DNA of 41,538 nt from NCBI GenBank assembly GCA_947444785.1, contig CANFBG010000004.1:1-41538 (forward strand), in the 5' to 3' direction. A model generated the notes under the pieces. It was given only the letters and a program-made list of their open reading frames with translations. It was not told where the DNA came from and did not search any database. This document shows, one piece after another, positions 9,568 to 18,613 of this stretch. This DNA is from Microbacteriaceae bacterium. Its GTDB lineage: Bacteria > Actinomycetota > Actinomycetes > Actinomycetales > Microbacteriaceae. The number at the start of each line of letters is the position of its first letter. Positions within the stretch are counted from its first letter, which is position 1. Both the position numbers and the translations under genes were made by a program.

Positions 9568-9656
9568 CCGTTACCAAATCGTTACCCAATAGGGCTGGTT
9601 TGAACCAAACCACTCCCTGACAGTCAACCGACAGTCTCGGGCGCAATGCTCGAGCC

Positions 9657-11303
9657 ATGGACCAGCACACGACACGGGCGACGGCCAAGACGGCACCGCC
9701 CATGACCACTGCACCGCGCCGCCTCAGCCGGAGGCGGGCGTGGCCTCTGGCAGCGTTCGCTGGCGTGGTCAGTGCGGCGGCGATGCTCGCCGTCGCAGAG
9801 CTGGTCGCGCTTCTCGTGGCCCGGGAGTCCAGCATGGTGCTGGCACTCGGTTCATTCGTGATCGATATCGTCCCGCCGTGGGCCAAGACGCTGGTGATCG
9901 AGCTCTTCGGCAGCCAGGACAAGCTCGTACTCCTCGTGTCCCTGGGCCTCGCCGTCATCATCGCCGCCGCCCTCGCCGGCGTGCTGCAGCTCGTTCGGCC
10001 GCCGCTAGGGATCATTCTTCTCGGCCTCGCGGCCACCCTGTCCGGGCTCGCCATCGTGACCCGCACCGGCGCCACGTCCCTGGCCTCGGTTCCCACGATC
10101 GCCGGCGCCACCGCCGGTGCCCTGCTGCTGGCCACGAGCACCTCGGCGCTTCGCCGGTGGCGAGACGACTCCCTCGCCGAACCGGCTGCTCCCCCCGAAC
10201 TGGCTGCCGTCCCCGCCGCCGCCCGGCAGCGCGTCGACCGCCGCAGCTTCTTTCGCCTCACGCTGATCTCCGCGGCCGCCGCTGCTGTCATCGGCAGCGG
10301 CGCGCGCCTGCTGAACTCCACCACGGGGGCCGTCGATGCCTTTCGCAGCTCGCTGCGCCTGACGACGAAGTCGACCGTGCCCATCCCGGCCGGTGCCGAG
10401 CTTGACATCCCCGGCCTCTCCCCGCTCTTCACGCCCAACGCCGACTTCTACCGGGTGGACACCGCCCTGACGGTCCCTGTGATCGATGCGACAACCTGGC
10501 GCCTGAGGATCACCGGCATGATCGATACAGACCTCGAGCTCAGCTTCCAGGACATCCTGGACATGCAGACGGATGAGTTCGTGACGACGATGACCTGTGT
10601 CTCGAACGAGGTCGGGGCCGACCTCGTGGGCAGCGCGCGCTGGATCGGCGTCCCCATCCGGGACATCCTCGCCCGGGTCGGGATCAAGCCCGGCGCCGAC
10701 ATGGTGCTCTCGAGAAGCGTCGACGGCTGGACCGCGGGAACCCCGCTCGAAACGCTGACCGATCCCAGCCGCAATGCCATCCTCGCGGTCGGCATGAACG
10801 GAGAGCCCCTGCCGCTGGAACACGGCTTCCCCGTTCGGATGGTCGTGCCCGGCCTCTACGGCTACGTCTCCGCCACGAAATGGCTGACGGAGTTGAAGGT
10901 CACCACGTTCGCGGCCGACGAGGGCTACTGGACCCCCCGGAGCTGGAGCCCGCTGGGCCCGATCAAGATGTCGTCCCGCGTGGACACCCCCCGCGCGGAC
11001 CGCCAGATCGCGCCCGGCCCCACGAAGGTGGCCGGAGTCGCCTGGGCCCAGCACACCGGCATCTCCGCCGTGGAGGTTCAGATCGACGGGGGCGCCTGGC
11101 AGCAGGCCACCCTCTCGACCGCGGTGAACGCCGACACCTGGGTGCAGTGGGTTCTCGATTGGGAGGCGAGCACCGGCGTACACTTCATCGCCGTGCGGGC
11201 GACGGATAAGAACGGCAACCTGCAGATCGAGGAGAGGGTCGCCCCGATCCCCAACGGCTCGTCCGGGTGGCAGAAGGCCCTCGTTAGGGTGACGGCGGCG
11301 TAG
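9657..11303 (+). CDS. Membrane-anchored molybdopterin-dependent oxidoreductase (sulfite oxidase family)
   Basis: Several N-terminal TM segments, RRSFFRL motif plus hydrophobic segment, then an oxidoreductase molybdopterin-binding domain with candidate Mo-ligand Cys (MTCVSNEVGADLVGSARWIGVPI) and a C-terminal Mo-co dimerisation-like domain. Confidence 0.85.
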   Translation: MDQHTTRATAKTAPPMTTAPRRLSRRRAWPLAAFAGVVSAAAMLAVAELVALLVARESSMVLALGSFVIDIVPPWAKTLVIELFGSQDKLVLLVSLGLAVIIAAALAGVLQLVRPPLGIILLGLAATLSGLAIVTRTGATSLASVPTIAGATAGALLLATSTSALRRWRDDSLAEPAAPPELAAVPAAARQRVDRRSFFRLTLISAAAAAVIGSGARLLNSTTGAVDAFRSSLRLTTKSTVPIPAGAELDIPGLSPLFTPNADFYRVDTALTVPVIDATTWRLRITGMIDTDLELSFQDILDMQTDEFVTTMTCVSNEVGADLVGSARWIGVPIRDILARVGIKPGADMVLSRSVDGWTAGTPLETLTDPSRNAILAVGMNGEPLPLEHGFPVRMVVPGLYGYVSATKWLTELKVTTFAADEGYWTPRSWSPLGPIKMSSRVDTPRADRQIAPGPTKVAGVAWAQHTGISAVEVQIDGGAWQQATLSTAVNADTWVQWVLDWEASTGVHFIAVRATDKNGNLQIEERVAPIPNGSSGWQKALVRVTAA

Positions 11304-11361
11304 GCTTCAAGATGCCCCGCCGCCGTCCGGCTCGCGAATCCGGGCCCGTCGGAAGTCGAAT

Positions 11362-12777
11362 ATGTCGCACGTCTCCTCTCCCCCCTCAGTGCCCGAGAAC
11401 GGTTCCGCCCCGGTCGAGACCGGTTCGGCACCGGCCAACAGCCGCGGCCGCGTCATCTTCGCCAGCCTCATCGGCACGTCGATCGAGTTCTACGACTTCT
11501 ACGTCTACGCGACGGCCGCCGTGCTCGTCTTCCCCAAGCTCTTCTTCCCGAACGTCGACGACACCACGGCGCTCCTGGCCTCGTTCGCGGCCTTCGGCGC
11601 GGCATTCGTGGCCCGGCCCATCGGCGCCCTCGTCTTCGGCCATTTCGGCGACCGGATCGGGCGCAAGGGCACCCTCATCGCAAGCCTGCTGACCATGGGC
11701 ATCGCAACCGTTCTGATCGGTTGCCTGCCCACCGCCCACACAGACGGCTGGCTGATCCTCGCCCCCATGCTGCTCGTGGTGCTTCGGTTCGGCCAGGGCC
11801 TCGGCCTCGGCGGCGAGTGGAGCGGCGCGGCACTGCTCGCGACGGAGAACGCCCCCACGAACAAGCGGGCCATCTACGGGACCTTCCCGCAGCTCGGGGC
11901 TCCCATCGGCTTCATCCTCGCCAATGGCGTGTTCCTCTGGCTCTCGATCACCCTGTCGCCCGCCCAGTTCGCGGACTGGGGCTGGCGCGTGCCGTTTCTT
12001 TCCAGCGCCGTGCTCGTGATCGTCGGCCTCTACGTGCGCCTCAGGCTCATCGAGACGCCCTCCTTCACGAAGGTCGTGGCCAACGGGGAGGTGGCCAAGC
12101 TCCCCGTCGCCCGGGTCTTTGCGACCAGCTGGCGCCCGCTCATCCTCGGCACGTTCATCATGCTCGCGACCTATGTGCTCTTCTATCTGATGACCACATT
12201 CACCCTGACTTTCGGCACGACCCCGGCCACCGCGGATGCCGCGCGCTCGGTCGCGGAGGCGGCCGGCCGAACCTTCAATCCCAACACGTTCGTCGCGGGG
12301 CTCGGCTACTCGCGCAACAACTTCCTGATCATGCTGATCGTGGGCGTCGTGTTCTTCGGCATCTTCACCCTGGTCTCCGGGCCGCTCGCCGAGAGGTTCG
12401 GCCGTCGCCGCACGCTGATCTGGGTGACGCTCGGCATCGTCGTGTTCGGCCTGCTGTTCGTGCCCCTGTTCGGCGGCGGCTTCGCCGGCGTCATGGCGCT
12501 GCTGATCATCGGCTTCACCCTGATGGGCCTGACCTTCGGCCCGATGGGCGCCGTGCTGCCCGAGCTGTTCCCCGCGAACGTGCGCTACACCGGGAGCGCC
12601 ATCAGCTACAACGTCTCCAGCATCCTGGGCGCTGCCGTGGCGCCATTCATCGCGGTCGCCCTCTGGCAGGCCGCAGGCGGCAGCCCGGTGCTGGTCGGCG
12701 CGTACCTCAGCGCCATGGGGGCCATCACGCTCGTCGCCCTCATCCTGAGCAAGGACACCAAGAACGTCGACTACTAG
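11362..12777 (+). CDS. MFS transporter, metabolite:H+ symporter (MHS) family
   Basis: FASLIGTSIEFYDFYVYATAAVLVFPKLFFP...ARPIGALVFGHFGDRIGRKGTLIASLL...GLGLGGEWSGAALLATENAP; MHS signatures. Confidence 0.9.
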   Translation: MSHVSSPPSVPENGSAPVETGSAPANSRGRVIFASLIGTSIEFYDFYVYATAAVLVFPKLFFPNVDDTTALLASFAAFGAAFVARPIGALVFGHFGDRIGRKGTLIASLLTMGIATVLIGCLPTAHTDGWLILAPMLLVVLRFGQGLGLGGEWSGAALLATENAPTNKRAIYGTFPQLGAPIGFILANGVFLWLSITLSPAQFADWGWRVPFLSSAVLVIVGLYVRLRLIETPSFTKVVANGEVAKLPVARVFATSWRPLILGTFIMLATYVLFYLMTTFTLTFGTTPATADAARSVAEAAGRTFNPNTFVAGLGYSRNNFLIMLIVGVVFFGIFTLVSGPLAERFGRRRTLIWVTLGIVVFGLLFVPLFGGGFAGVMALLIIGFTLMGLTFGPMGAVLPELFPANVRYTGSAISYNVSSILGAAVAPFIAVALWQAAGGSPVLVGAYLSAMGAITLVALILSKDTKNVDY

Positions 12778-12784
12778 TCGGCTG

Positions 12785-12890
12785 ACGCCCGATCCCGTTC
12801 CACACCCTCCGTTTTCAGGCAATAGCCGCCGCCAACCGCCCCAGGCGGTTGCGCGCGGCTATTGCCTGAAAACGGACCACGATCGGGCGT
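12785..12890. repeat. Nested imperfect palindrome (three inverted arm pairs), intergenic
   Basis: ACGCCCGATC (12785-12794)/GATCGGGCGT (12881-12890); CCGTTTTCAGGCAATAGCCG (12809-12828)/CGGCTATTGCCTGAAAACGG (12856-12875); inner AACCGCC/GGCGGTT. No T-tract follows. Confidence 0.85.
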
Positions 12891-12922
12891 AAGTCCCAGC
12901 ATGAGTGCGAGAGAATCTCAAC

Positions 12923-14845
12923 ATGAGTAACGCCAGCACGCCGCCCCGGGTCAATCGCCGCCGAACCCGAGGCGGCAGGCCAGACGATGGCGGGCCCAAG
13001 GCGAAGTTCAGCGAGCTGCTGCCGTACCTCTTGGAACACCGCCGGGTGCTGTCATTCGTGATCGTGCTCAGCGTGCTGGGCGCCGCAGCGAGCCTCGCCC
13101 AGCCGCTCCTGGTCAGCCAGGTCATCGCCAAGGTGCAGGCCGGCGAGACCCTCAACTACCTCGTCTGGGGCCTGATCGGCCTCGTCATCGTCTCGGCCCT
13201 GATCAGCGGCTACCAGCACTACCTGCTGCAGCGCACCGGCGAGGGCGTCGTTCTCTCCTCACGCCGCCGCTTGGTCGCCCGTATGCTGAACCTGCCGATC
13301 GCCGAGTTCGACACGCGCCGCACAGGAGACCTCGTCTCCCGGGTGGGCAGCGACACGACCATGCTTCGCGCGGTTCTCACCCAGGGGCTCGTCGAGGCCA
13401 TCGGCGGCAGCATCACGTTCGTCGGCGCGCTCATCGCCATGCTCCTGATCGACTCCGTCCTGCTCGGGCTGACCGTGCTGGTGATCGCCGTCTCGGTCGT
13501 GGCCGTCGTGCTGCTCTCGCGGCGGATCCGGGTCGCCAGCCAGCAGGCCCAGGCCCGCGTCGGAGACCTGGCGGCGAGCGTCGAACGCGTGATCGGCGCG
13601 GTGCGCACGGTTCGCGCCGCCAACGCCACCTCGCGGGAGATCGAGGCCGTGAATCGCAACGCCGAGGCAGCATGGCGGATGGGCATCCAGGTCGCCCGCA
13701 TCTCGGCCCTCGTGGTGCCGGTCGCCGGCATCGCGCTGCAGGTCTCGTTCCTCACCGTGCTCGGCGTCGGCGGCTTCCGGGTCGCGAACGGCGACATTAC
13801 GGTCGCGAACCTCGTCTCGTTCATCCTGTTCCTGTTCCTGATGATCATGCCGCTCGGCCAGGCCTTCGGCGCGATCACGTCGGTGAACGCCGCCCTCGGC
13901 GCGCTCGGCCGCATCCAGGAGATCATCGCCCTGCCCTCCGAGACCGAGGGAGATGCCGCCATCGCAGCGGAGGCCGCCGTCTCGATCGCCGACGCCGACG
14001 TGGCGATCGCCTTCGAGGATGTGCGCTTCGAGTACGCCGCCGAGAAGCCGTCCGACGGCGGGGCCACCAGCGACACCCTCGCCGACATCGCCGCTCTCGA
14101 TGCCGCCCTCACCCCCGGCCAGCTGGCGGATGCGGTCGACACCCTCGCCGCCGACAAGCGCCCGGTCGGCGTTCTGCACGGGGTCAGTTTCACGGCCCGC
14201 CGCGGAGAGCGCACCGCCCTGGTCGGGCCCTCGGGCGCCGGCAAGAGCACGATCCTCGCGCTGATCGAGCGGTTCTACGATCCGACCTCCGGCGTCGTGC
14301 GCCTCGGCGGAATCGACGTGAAGGCCCTCGACCGCGACGCGCTCCGGGCCCAGATCGGCTACGTCGAGCAGGACGCTCCCGTCCTCGCGGGAACGATCCG
14401 GGAGAACCTGCTGCTCGGCTCCCCCAACGCCACCGATGCCGCGTGCATCGACGTGCTGCACGCCGTGAACCTCGGTGAGGTCCTCGGCCGCAATGAGCTC
14501 GGCCTCGACGCCGCCGTGGGTCAGGACGGCGTGATGCTCTCCGGTGGCGAACGCCAGCGGCTGGCCATCGCCCGGGCGCTGCTGGCGGCTCCGCCCATCC
14601 TGCTGCTGGACGAGTCGACCTCGAGCCTCGACGGCCTGAACGAGCAGATGCTGCGGGAGGCCATCGACGCGGTCGCGGCGAACCGCACCCTGATCGTGAT
14701 CGCGCACCGGTTGTCGACGGTCGTCGACAGCGACCAGATCATCGTGCTGGAGCACGGCCAGGTCGTCGGCGTGGGCACCCACTCCGAGCTGGTGAAGACC
14801 AGCCCCCTCTACAAGACCCTCGCAAAGCACCAGCTCCTGGTCTAG
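12923..14845 (+). CDS. ABC transporter, fused TM and ATP-binding domains (type I exporter, multidrug-like)
   Basis: N-terminal six-TM exporter domain; Walker A GPSGAGKST; signature LSGGERQRLAIARAL; Walker B ILLLDESTSSLD; H-loop IAHRLST. Confidence 0.9.
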   Translation: MSNASTPPRVNRRRTRGGRPDDGGPKAKFSELLPYLLEHRRVLSFVIVLSVLGAAASLAQPLLVSQVIAKVQAGETLNYLVWGLIGLVIVSALISGYQHYLLQRTGEGVVLSSRRRLVARMLNLPIAEFDTRRTGDLVSRVGSDTTMLRAVLTQGLVEAIGGSITFVGALIAMLLIDSVLLGLTVLVIAVSVVAVVLLSRRIRVASQQAQARVGDLAASVERVIGAVRTVRAANATSREIEAVNRNAEAAWRMGIQVARISALVVPVAGIALQVSFLTVLGVGGFRVANGDITVANLVSFILFLFLMIMPLGQAFGAITSVNAALGALGRIQEIIALPSETEGDAAIAAEAAVSIADADVAIAFEDVRFEYAAEKPSDGGATSDTLADIAALDAALTPGQLADAVDTLAADKRPVGVLHGVSFTARRGERTALVGPSGAGKSTILALIERFYDPTSGVVRLGGIDVKALDRDALRAQIGYVEQDAPVLAGTIRENLLLGSPNATDAACIDVLHAVNLGEVLGRNELGLDAAVGQDGVMLSGGERQRLAIARALLAAPPILLLDESTSSLDGLNEQMLREAIDAVAANRTLIVIAHRLSTVVDSDQIIVLEHGQVVGVGTHSELVKTSPLYKTLAKHQLLV

Positions 14846-14894
14846 CCGCCACTAAAGAACAGGGCAGCCGGACCAGGAGCGGGAGCGAGCCGGT

Positions 14895-16361
14895 CTACGA
14901 GTTCGGGATCAGGGTGTACTTGGTCGAGAGGTACTCGCGAATGCCCTCGAGGCCACCCTCGCGCCCCAGGCCCGAGAGCTTGACGCCGCCGAACGGTGCG
15001 GCGGCGTTGGAGACGACGCCCACGTTCAGGCCCATCATGCCGGTCTCGAGCTGGTCGATCATGCGCTGGCCGCGGGCCAGGCTCTCGGTGAACACGTAGC
15101 CGACGAGGCCGTACTCGGTGTCGTTCGCGAGGCGGATGCCCTCCTCCTCGGTGCGGAAGGTGATGATCGAGACGACGGGTCCGAAGATCTCGTCGCGCAG
15201 GATGTCGCTGCCGGGAACAACACCGGTGATCACGGTCGGCTCGTAGAAGCTGCCGGGGCCCTCGACGCGCTTGCCACCGACGACGAGAGTCGCACCGCGG
15301 GAGATGGCATCCTGAACCAGCTGATCGGCCTTGTCGACGGCCTTGTCGTTGATCAGCGGGCCGACGGTGACGCCGGCCTCGGTGCCGCGGCCGATCGTGA
15401 AGCCGCGCACGCGCTGGGCGACGCGGCGGCCGAACTCCTCGGCGACGTCCTCGTGCACGATGAAGCGGTTGGCCGCCGTGCAGGCCTGGCCGATGTTGCG
15501 GAACTTGGCGATGATGGCGCCATCGACGGCCTTGTCGAGGTCGGCGTCTTCGAACACGATGAACGGGGCATTGCCGCCCAGTTCCATCGAGGTGCGGAGC
15601 ACGTTCGTCGCCGACTGCTCGATGAGGCGCTGGCCGACCGAGGTCGATCCGGTGAAGCTCAGCTTGCGCAGGCGCGGGTCGCGGATGATCGGCTCGGACA
15701 CCGCGCTGGAGGTCGAGGTCGTGAAGACGTTCACGACGCCGGCGGGCAGGCCCGCATCCTCGAGCAGCTGCACGAAGTACAGGGTGGTCAGCGGCGTGAG
15801 CTCGGCCGGCTTGATGACGACGGTGCAGCCGGCGGCCAGGGCAGGCGCGATCTTGCGGGTGGCCATGGCCAGCGGGAAGTTCCACGGCGTGATGAGGAAG
15901 CACGGGCCGACGGGGCGCTGGGAGACGACCATCGTGCCGGTGCCCTCGGGGTTCGGTCCGTACCGGCCGGAGATGCGCACGGCCTCCTCGCTGAACCAGC
16001 GCAGGAACTCGCCGCCGTATGCGACCTCGCCGAGGGCCTCGGCCAGCGGCTTGCCCATCTCGATGGTCATCAAGAGGGCGAACTCGTTCTTCCGCTCCTG
16101 CATCAGGTCGAAGGCGCGGCGCAGGATCTCGCCGCGCTGGCGGGCGGGCGTCGCAGCCCAGCTGTCGGCGGCCGCGACGGCGGCGTCGAGCGCGGCCATG
16201 CCATCTGCGGGGCTGGCATTCGCGATCGTGCGAATGGGCTCACCCGTTGCGGGGTCGGAGACGGTGAGCGTCTTGCCACCCTCGGCGTCGACCCACTTGC
16301 CGCCGATATACAGCTGGTGGGGAACAGTGGCCAGGAATTCGGACTCGGACAGCGCTGTCAT
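14895..16361 (-). CDS. gabD: NAD(P)-dependent succinate-semialdehyde dehydrogenase / aldehyde dehydrogenase
   Basis: ALDH signatures: MELGGNAPFIVFEDADLD, FRNIGQACTAANRF, EIFGPVVSI; GGAG RBS before ATG at 16361 (listed ORF starts at 16376). Confidence 0.85.
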   Translation of the reverse strand: MTALSESEFLATVPHQLYIGGKWVDAEGGKTLTVSDPATGEPIRTIANASPADGMAALDAAVAAADSWAATPARQRGEILRRAFDLMQERKNEFALLMTIEMGKPLAEALGEVAYGGEFLRWFSEEAVRISGRYGPNPEGTGTMVVSQRPVGPCFLITPWNFPLAMATRKIAPALAAGCTVVIKPAELTPLTTLYFVQLLEDAGLPAGVVNVFTTSTSSAVSEPIIRDPRLRKLSFTGSTSVGQRLIEQSATNVLRTSMELGGNAPFIVFEDADLDKAVDGAIIAKFRNIGQACTAANRFIVHEDVAEEFGRRVAQRVRGFTIGRGTEAGVTVGPLINDKAVDKADQLVQDAISRGATLVVGGKRVEGPGSFYEPTVITGVVPGSDILRDEIFGPVVSIITFRTEEEGIRLANDTEYGLVGYVFTESLARGQRMIDQLETGMMGLNVGVVSNAAAPFGGVKLSGLGREGGLEGIREYLSTKYTLIPNS

Positions 16362-16449
16362 GTTGTTCTCCATCAACTCGGGATTCAGGGCGAAACATCT
16401 AATGATTCGAAAGGGGATGTTTAAAGCTTACTGCCCCGCGGCACCCTGA

Positions 16450-17058
16450 TCACAAGTCGGCATCGACATGGCTGCTCAGCACGAGATCGGCGCCGCGGCG
16501 GGCGAGTTCCGAGAGCGCCTGCCGGCTGGGCTCGGGGGCAACCCCGACGATGAGGTCGGTGATGATGCGCACCTCGCGGCCATGTTCCAGGGCATCCCTG
16601 GCCGAGGCGAAGACGCAGTGGTCTGTCGCAATGCCGACCACGTCGACGTCGGTGATGCCATTCTCATCGAGCAGGCTCTCGACGCTCTCGCCGCCCTCGC
16701 CCCGGCCCTCGAAGATCGAGTACGCCGGCACCCCCTGGCCCTTCAACACGTGAAAGTCGACGGCACGCGTGCGAAGGTCTTCGTGATAGGCGGCGCCGGG
16801 GGTCCCTGCGACGCAGTGTTCCGGCCACGTGTCGACGTAATCGGGCTCGTCGCCGGCGGCGGCGAAGTGGCCGCCGTTCGCGTCCGCCGAGTCGGCGTCA
16901 TGCCAGTCGCGCGACGCGAAAACGCAGTCGTACACATTCGGATGCTCCGTCAGGAATCGCGAGATACGGCCGGCGAGCGCCGCCCCGCCCTCGACCGCCA
17001 GCGCGCCTCCCTCGGTGAAATCGTTCTGCACGTCGATGATGAAAAGGGCCCGGGCCAT
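16450..17058 (-). CDS. pncA: Nicotinamidase (isochorismatase-like hydrolase)
   Basis: MARALFIIDVQNDFTEGGALAVEGG...YVDTWPEHCVAGTPGA...VDVVGIATDHCVFASARDAL; PncA catalytic Asp/Lys/Cys pattern. Confidence 0.85.
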   Translation of the reverse strand: MARALFIIDVQNDFTEGGALAVEGGAALAGRISRFLTEHPNVYDCVFASRDWHDADSADANGGHFAAAGDEPDYVDTWPEHCVAGTPGAAYHEDLRTRAVDFHVLKGQGVPAYSIFEGRGEGGESVESLLDENGITDVDVVGIATDHCVFASARDALEHGREVRIITDLIVGVAPEPSRQALSELARRGADLVLSSHVDADL

Positions 17059-17135
17059 TCACACTCCCCTGCTCGAGGTGCGGCGCGATCCGTTGCGCGC
17101 ACCGGTGTCGAGCACCGAGTCTACGCTGGCCGGCA

Positions 17136-18611
17136 CTACCGATTCGAGAGGGTGTTTCCACACCGGAAGGCGGCCGTCGTCACCGTATCGAGGGCGGCCC
17201 GCGCGCTGTCGGAGACGTCATCCAGGGCGAAGAAGGCGAAGGTCAGCGTGCTCCCGTCGGCGGCGTGGATGATCCCCGCGAGCGTGTAGCCGGTGTCGAT
17301 CCAGCCGGTCTTCGCTATCACCTGGCCCGCGGCATCCGCGTTGGAACCGGTGAACCGGCCGGCCAGGGTGCCCGTCTTGCCGGCGACGGGAAGGCCGTCG
17401 GCGATCACGCCGAGGTTGCCCTGGCGGGCATTGATCTTCACGAAGAGCTGGGTCAAGAAGTTCGGCGAGACGCCGTTGTCGTCGCTGAGCCCGGAGCCGT
17501 CGACGATCACGAGGCCCGTCGTATCGAGGCCATAGGTGGCCAGAGCCTGCGGGATGCCCGCCGCCAGCGACGTGAACGAGCTGCCTGCGCCGACGGCCTT
17601 CGCCGTGAGCCTCGCGAGCATCTCGGCCTCGGTGTTGTCTGAGCGCAGCAGCGCGTCGGGGATCATCGTGGAGACGGGCGCGGAGGAGACCGTGGCCAAG
17701 ACTGCGGCCCCGGTAGGCGCTGTGCCGAGGCTCACCGCGGCCCCGCCGACGGATGCCCCCGCGGCACGAAGGGCCTCGACGAAGGCGGCGCCGGCTCGGC
17801 CGATCGGGTCGGTGCTGCGCTCGGAGACGTTGGCGGACGGATCGGCCCGGTCGCCGTCGACCTGCAGTGCGGTGACCTCTGAGGAGTAGCCGTCGACCTG
17901 CTCCTTGCGCAGCCACGAGGGCTGCCAGGAGTCCCCGGTGAACGCCGACGAGTCGAGCACGATCGAGGTGACCGGGGTGGAGCCGATGGCCGCCGTGACC
18001 TGCGCCGCAAGATCCGGCATGCCGGCCGCATCCCGGTAGATGTTCGTACCGGTGCTCGCCAGGGTGATGTCGCCGCCGCCCACGAGCACGATCTCGCCCG
18101 GGGCCGCCCCCGCCACCACCGTGGTCTTGACCCGGAAGTCCGGCCCGAGCACGGCGAGCGCGGCCGATGCGGTGAGCACCTTCATCACACTGGCCGTTCG
18201 GGAGAACACCGCCCCGGAGTTGTCGTAGAGCAGCTCGCCCGTGGCCGCGTTGCGCACGCTCCCGGAGAAGGTGCCGAGACGCGAACTGGACGCGGCATCT
18301 GCGATGGAGCACGTTCGGATGACACTGGCCGGCAGCACGCTGGCGGGCGTTGGGCGGGGCGGCTCGGTCGGTGTCGGCGAGACCGAGGCGACGGGCGTCA
18401 CGGCGGATGCGTCGTCGATGGTCGCGGCAGGCGGCATCCCCACCGCGGCCCCCGCGAACAGCGCCCCGGAGCCCAGAACGACGGCCGCCAAGACGATGGC
18501 CGTGGCGGTGAATGCGCTCGGATTCCGCGCGCGGAGCCTGCCGATGCCGTCGCGAATGCGCGCGGCCGTGCCCGGCACCCTTGTTCCCGGCGCCCCCGAC
18601 CCAATCGCCAT
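17136..18611 (-). CDS. dacB: D-alanyl-D-alanine carboxypeptidase / PBP4-like (peptidase S13)
   Basis: N-terminal TM; SVMK (SxxK), SDN, AGKTGTL (KTG), GSGLSDDNGVSP. Confidence 0.85.
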   Translation of the reverse strand: MAIGSGAPGTRVPGTAARIRDGIGRLRARNPSAFTATAIVLAAVVLGSGALFAGAAVGMPPAATIDDASAVTPVASVSPTPTEPPRPTPASVLPASVIRTCSIADAASSSRLGTFSGSVRNAATGELLYDNSGAVFSRTASVMKVLTASAALAVLGPDFRVKTTVVAGAAPGEIVLVGGGDITLASTGTNIYRDAAGMPDLAAQVTAAIGSTPVTSIVLDSSAFTGDSWQPSWLRKEQVDGYSSEVTALQVDGDRADPSANVSERSTDPIGRAGAAFVEALRAAGASVGGAAVSLGTAPTGAAVLATVSSAPVSTMIPDALLRSDNTEAEMLARLTAKAVGAGSSFTSLAAGIPQALATYGLDTTGLVIVDGSGLSDDNGVSPNFLTQLFVKINARQGNLGVIADGLPVAGKTGTLAGRFTGSNADAAGQVIAKTGWIDTGYTLAGIIHAADGSTLTFAFFALDDVSDSARAALDTVTTAAFRCGNTLSNR

Positions 18612-18613
18612 GC

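Noticed and set aside
11386-12822. 478-aa antisense ORF opposite the MFS transporter
   Set aside because: High-GC shadow ORF, Glu/His/Gly/Arg-rich low-complexity translation, no RBS, fully overlapped by a clear MFS gene.
13259-14830. 523-aa antisense ORF opposite the ABC transporter
   Set aside because: Shadow ORF from codon-position GC bias; no recognisable motifs.
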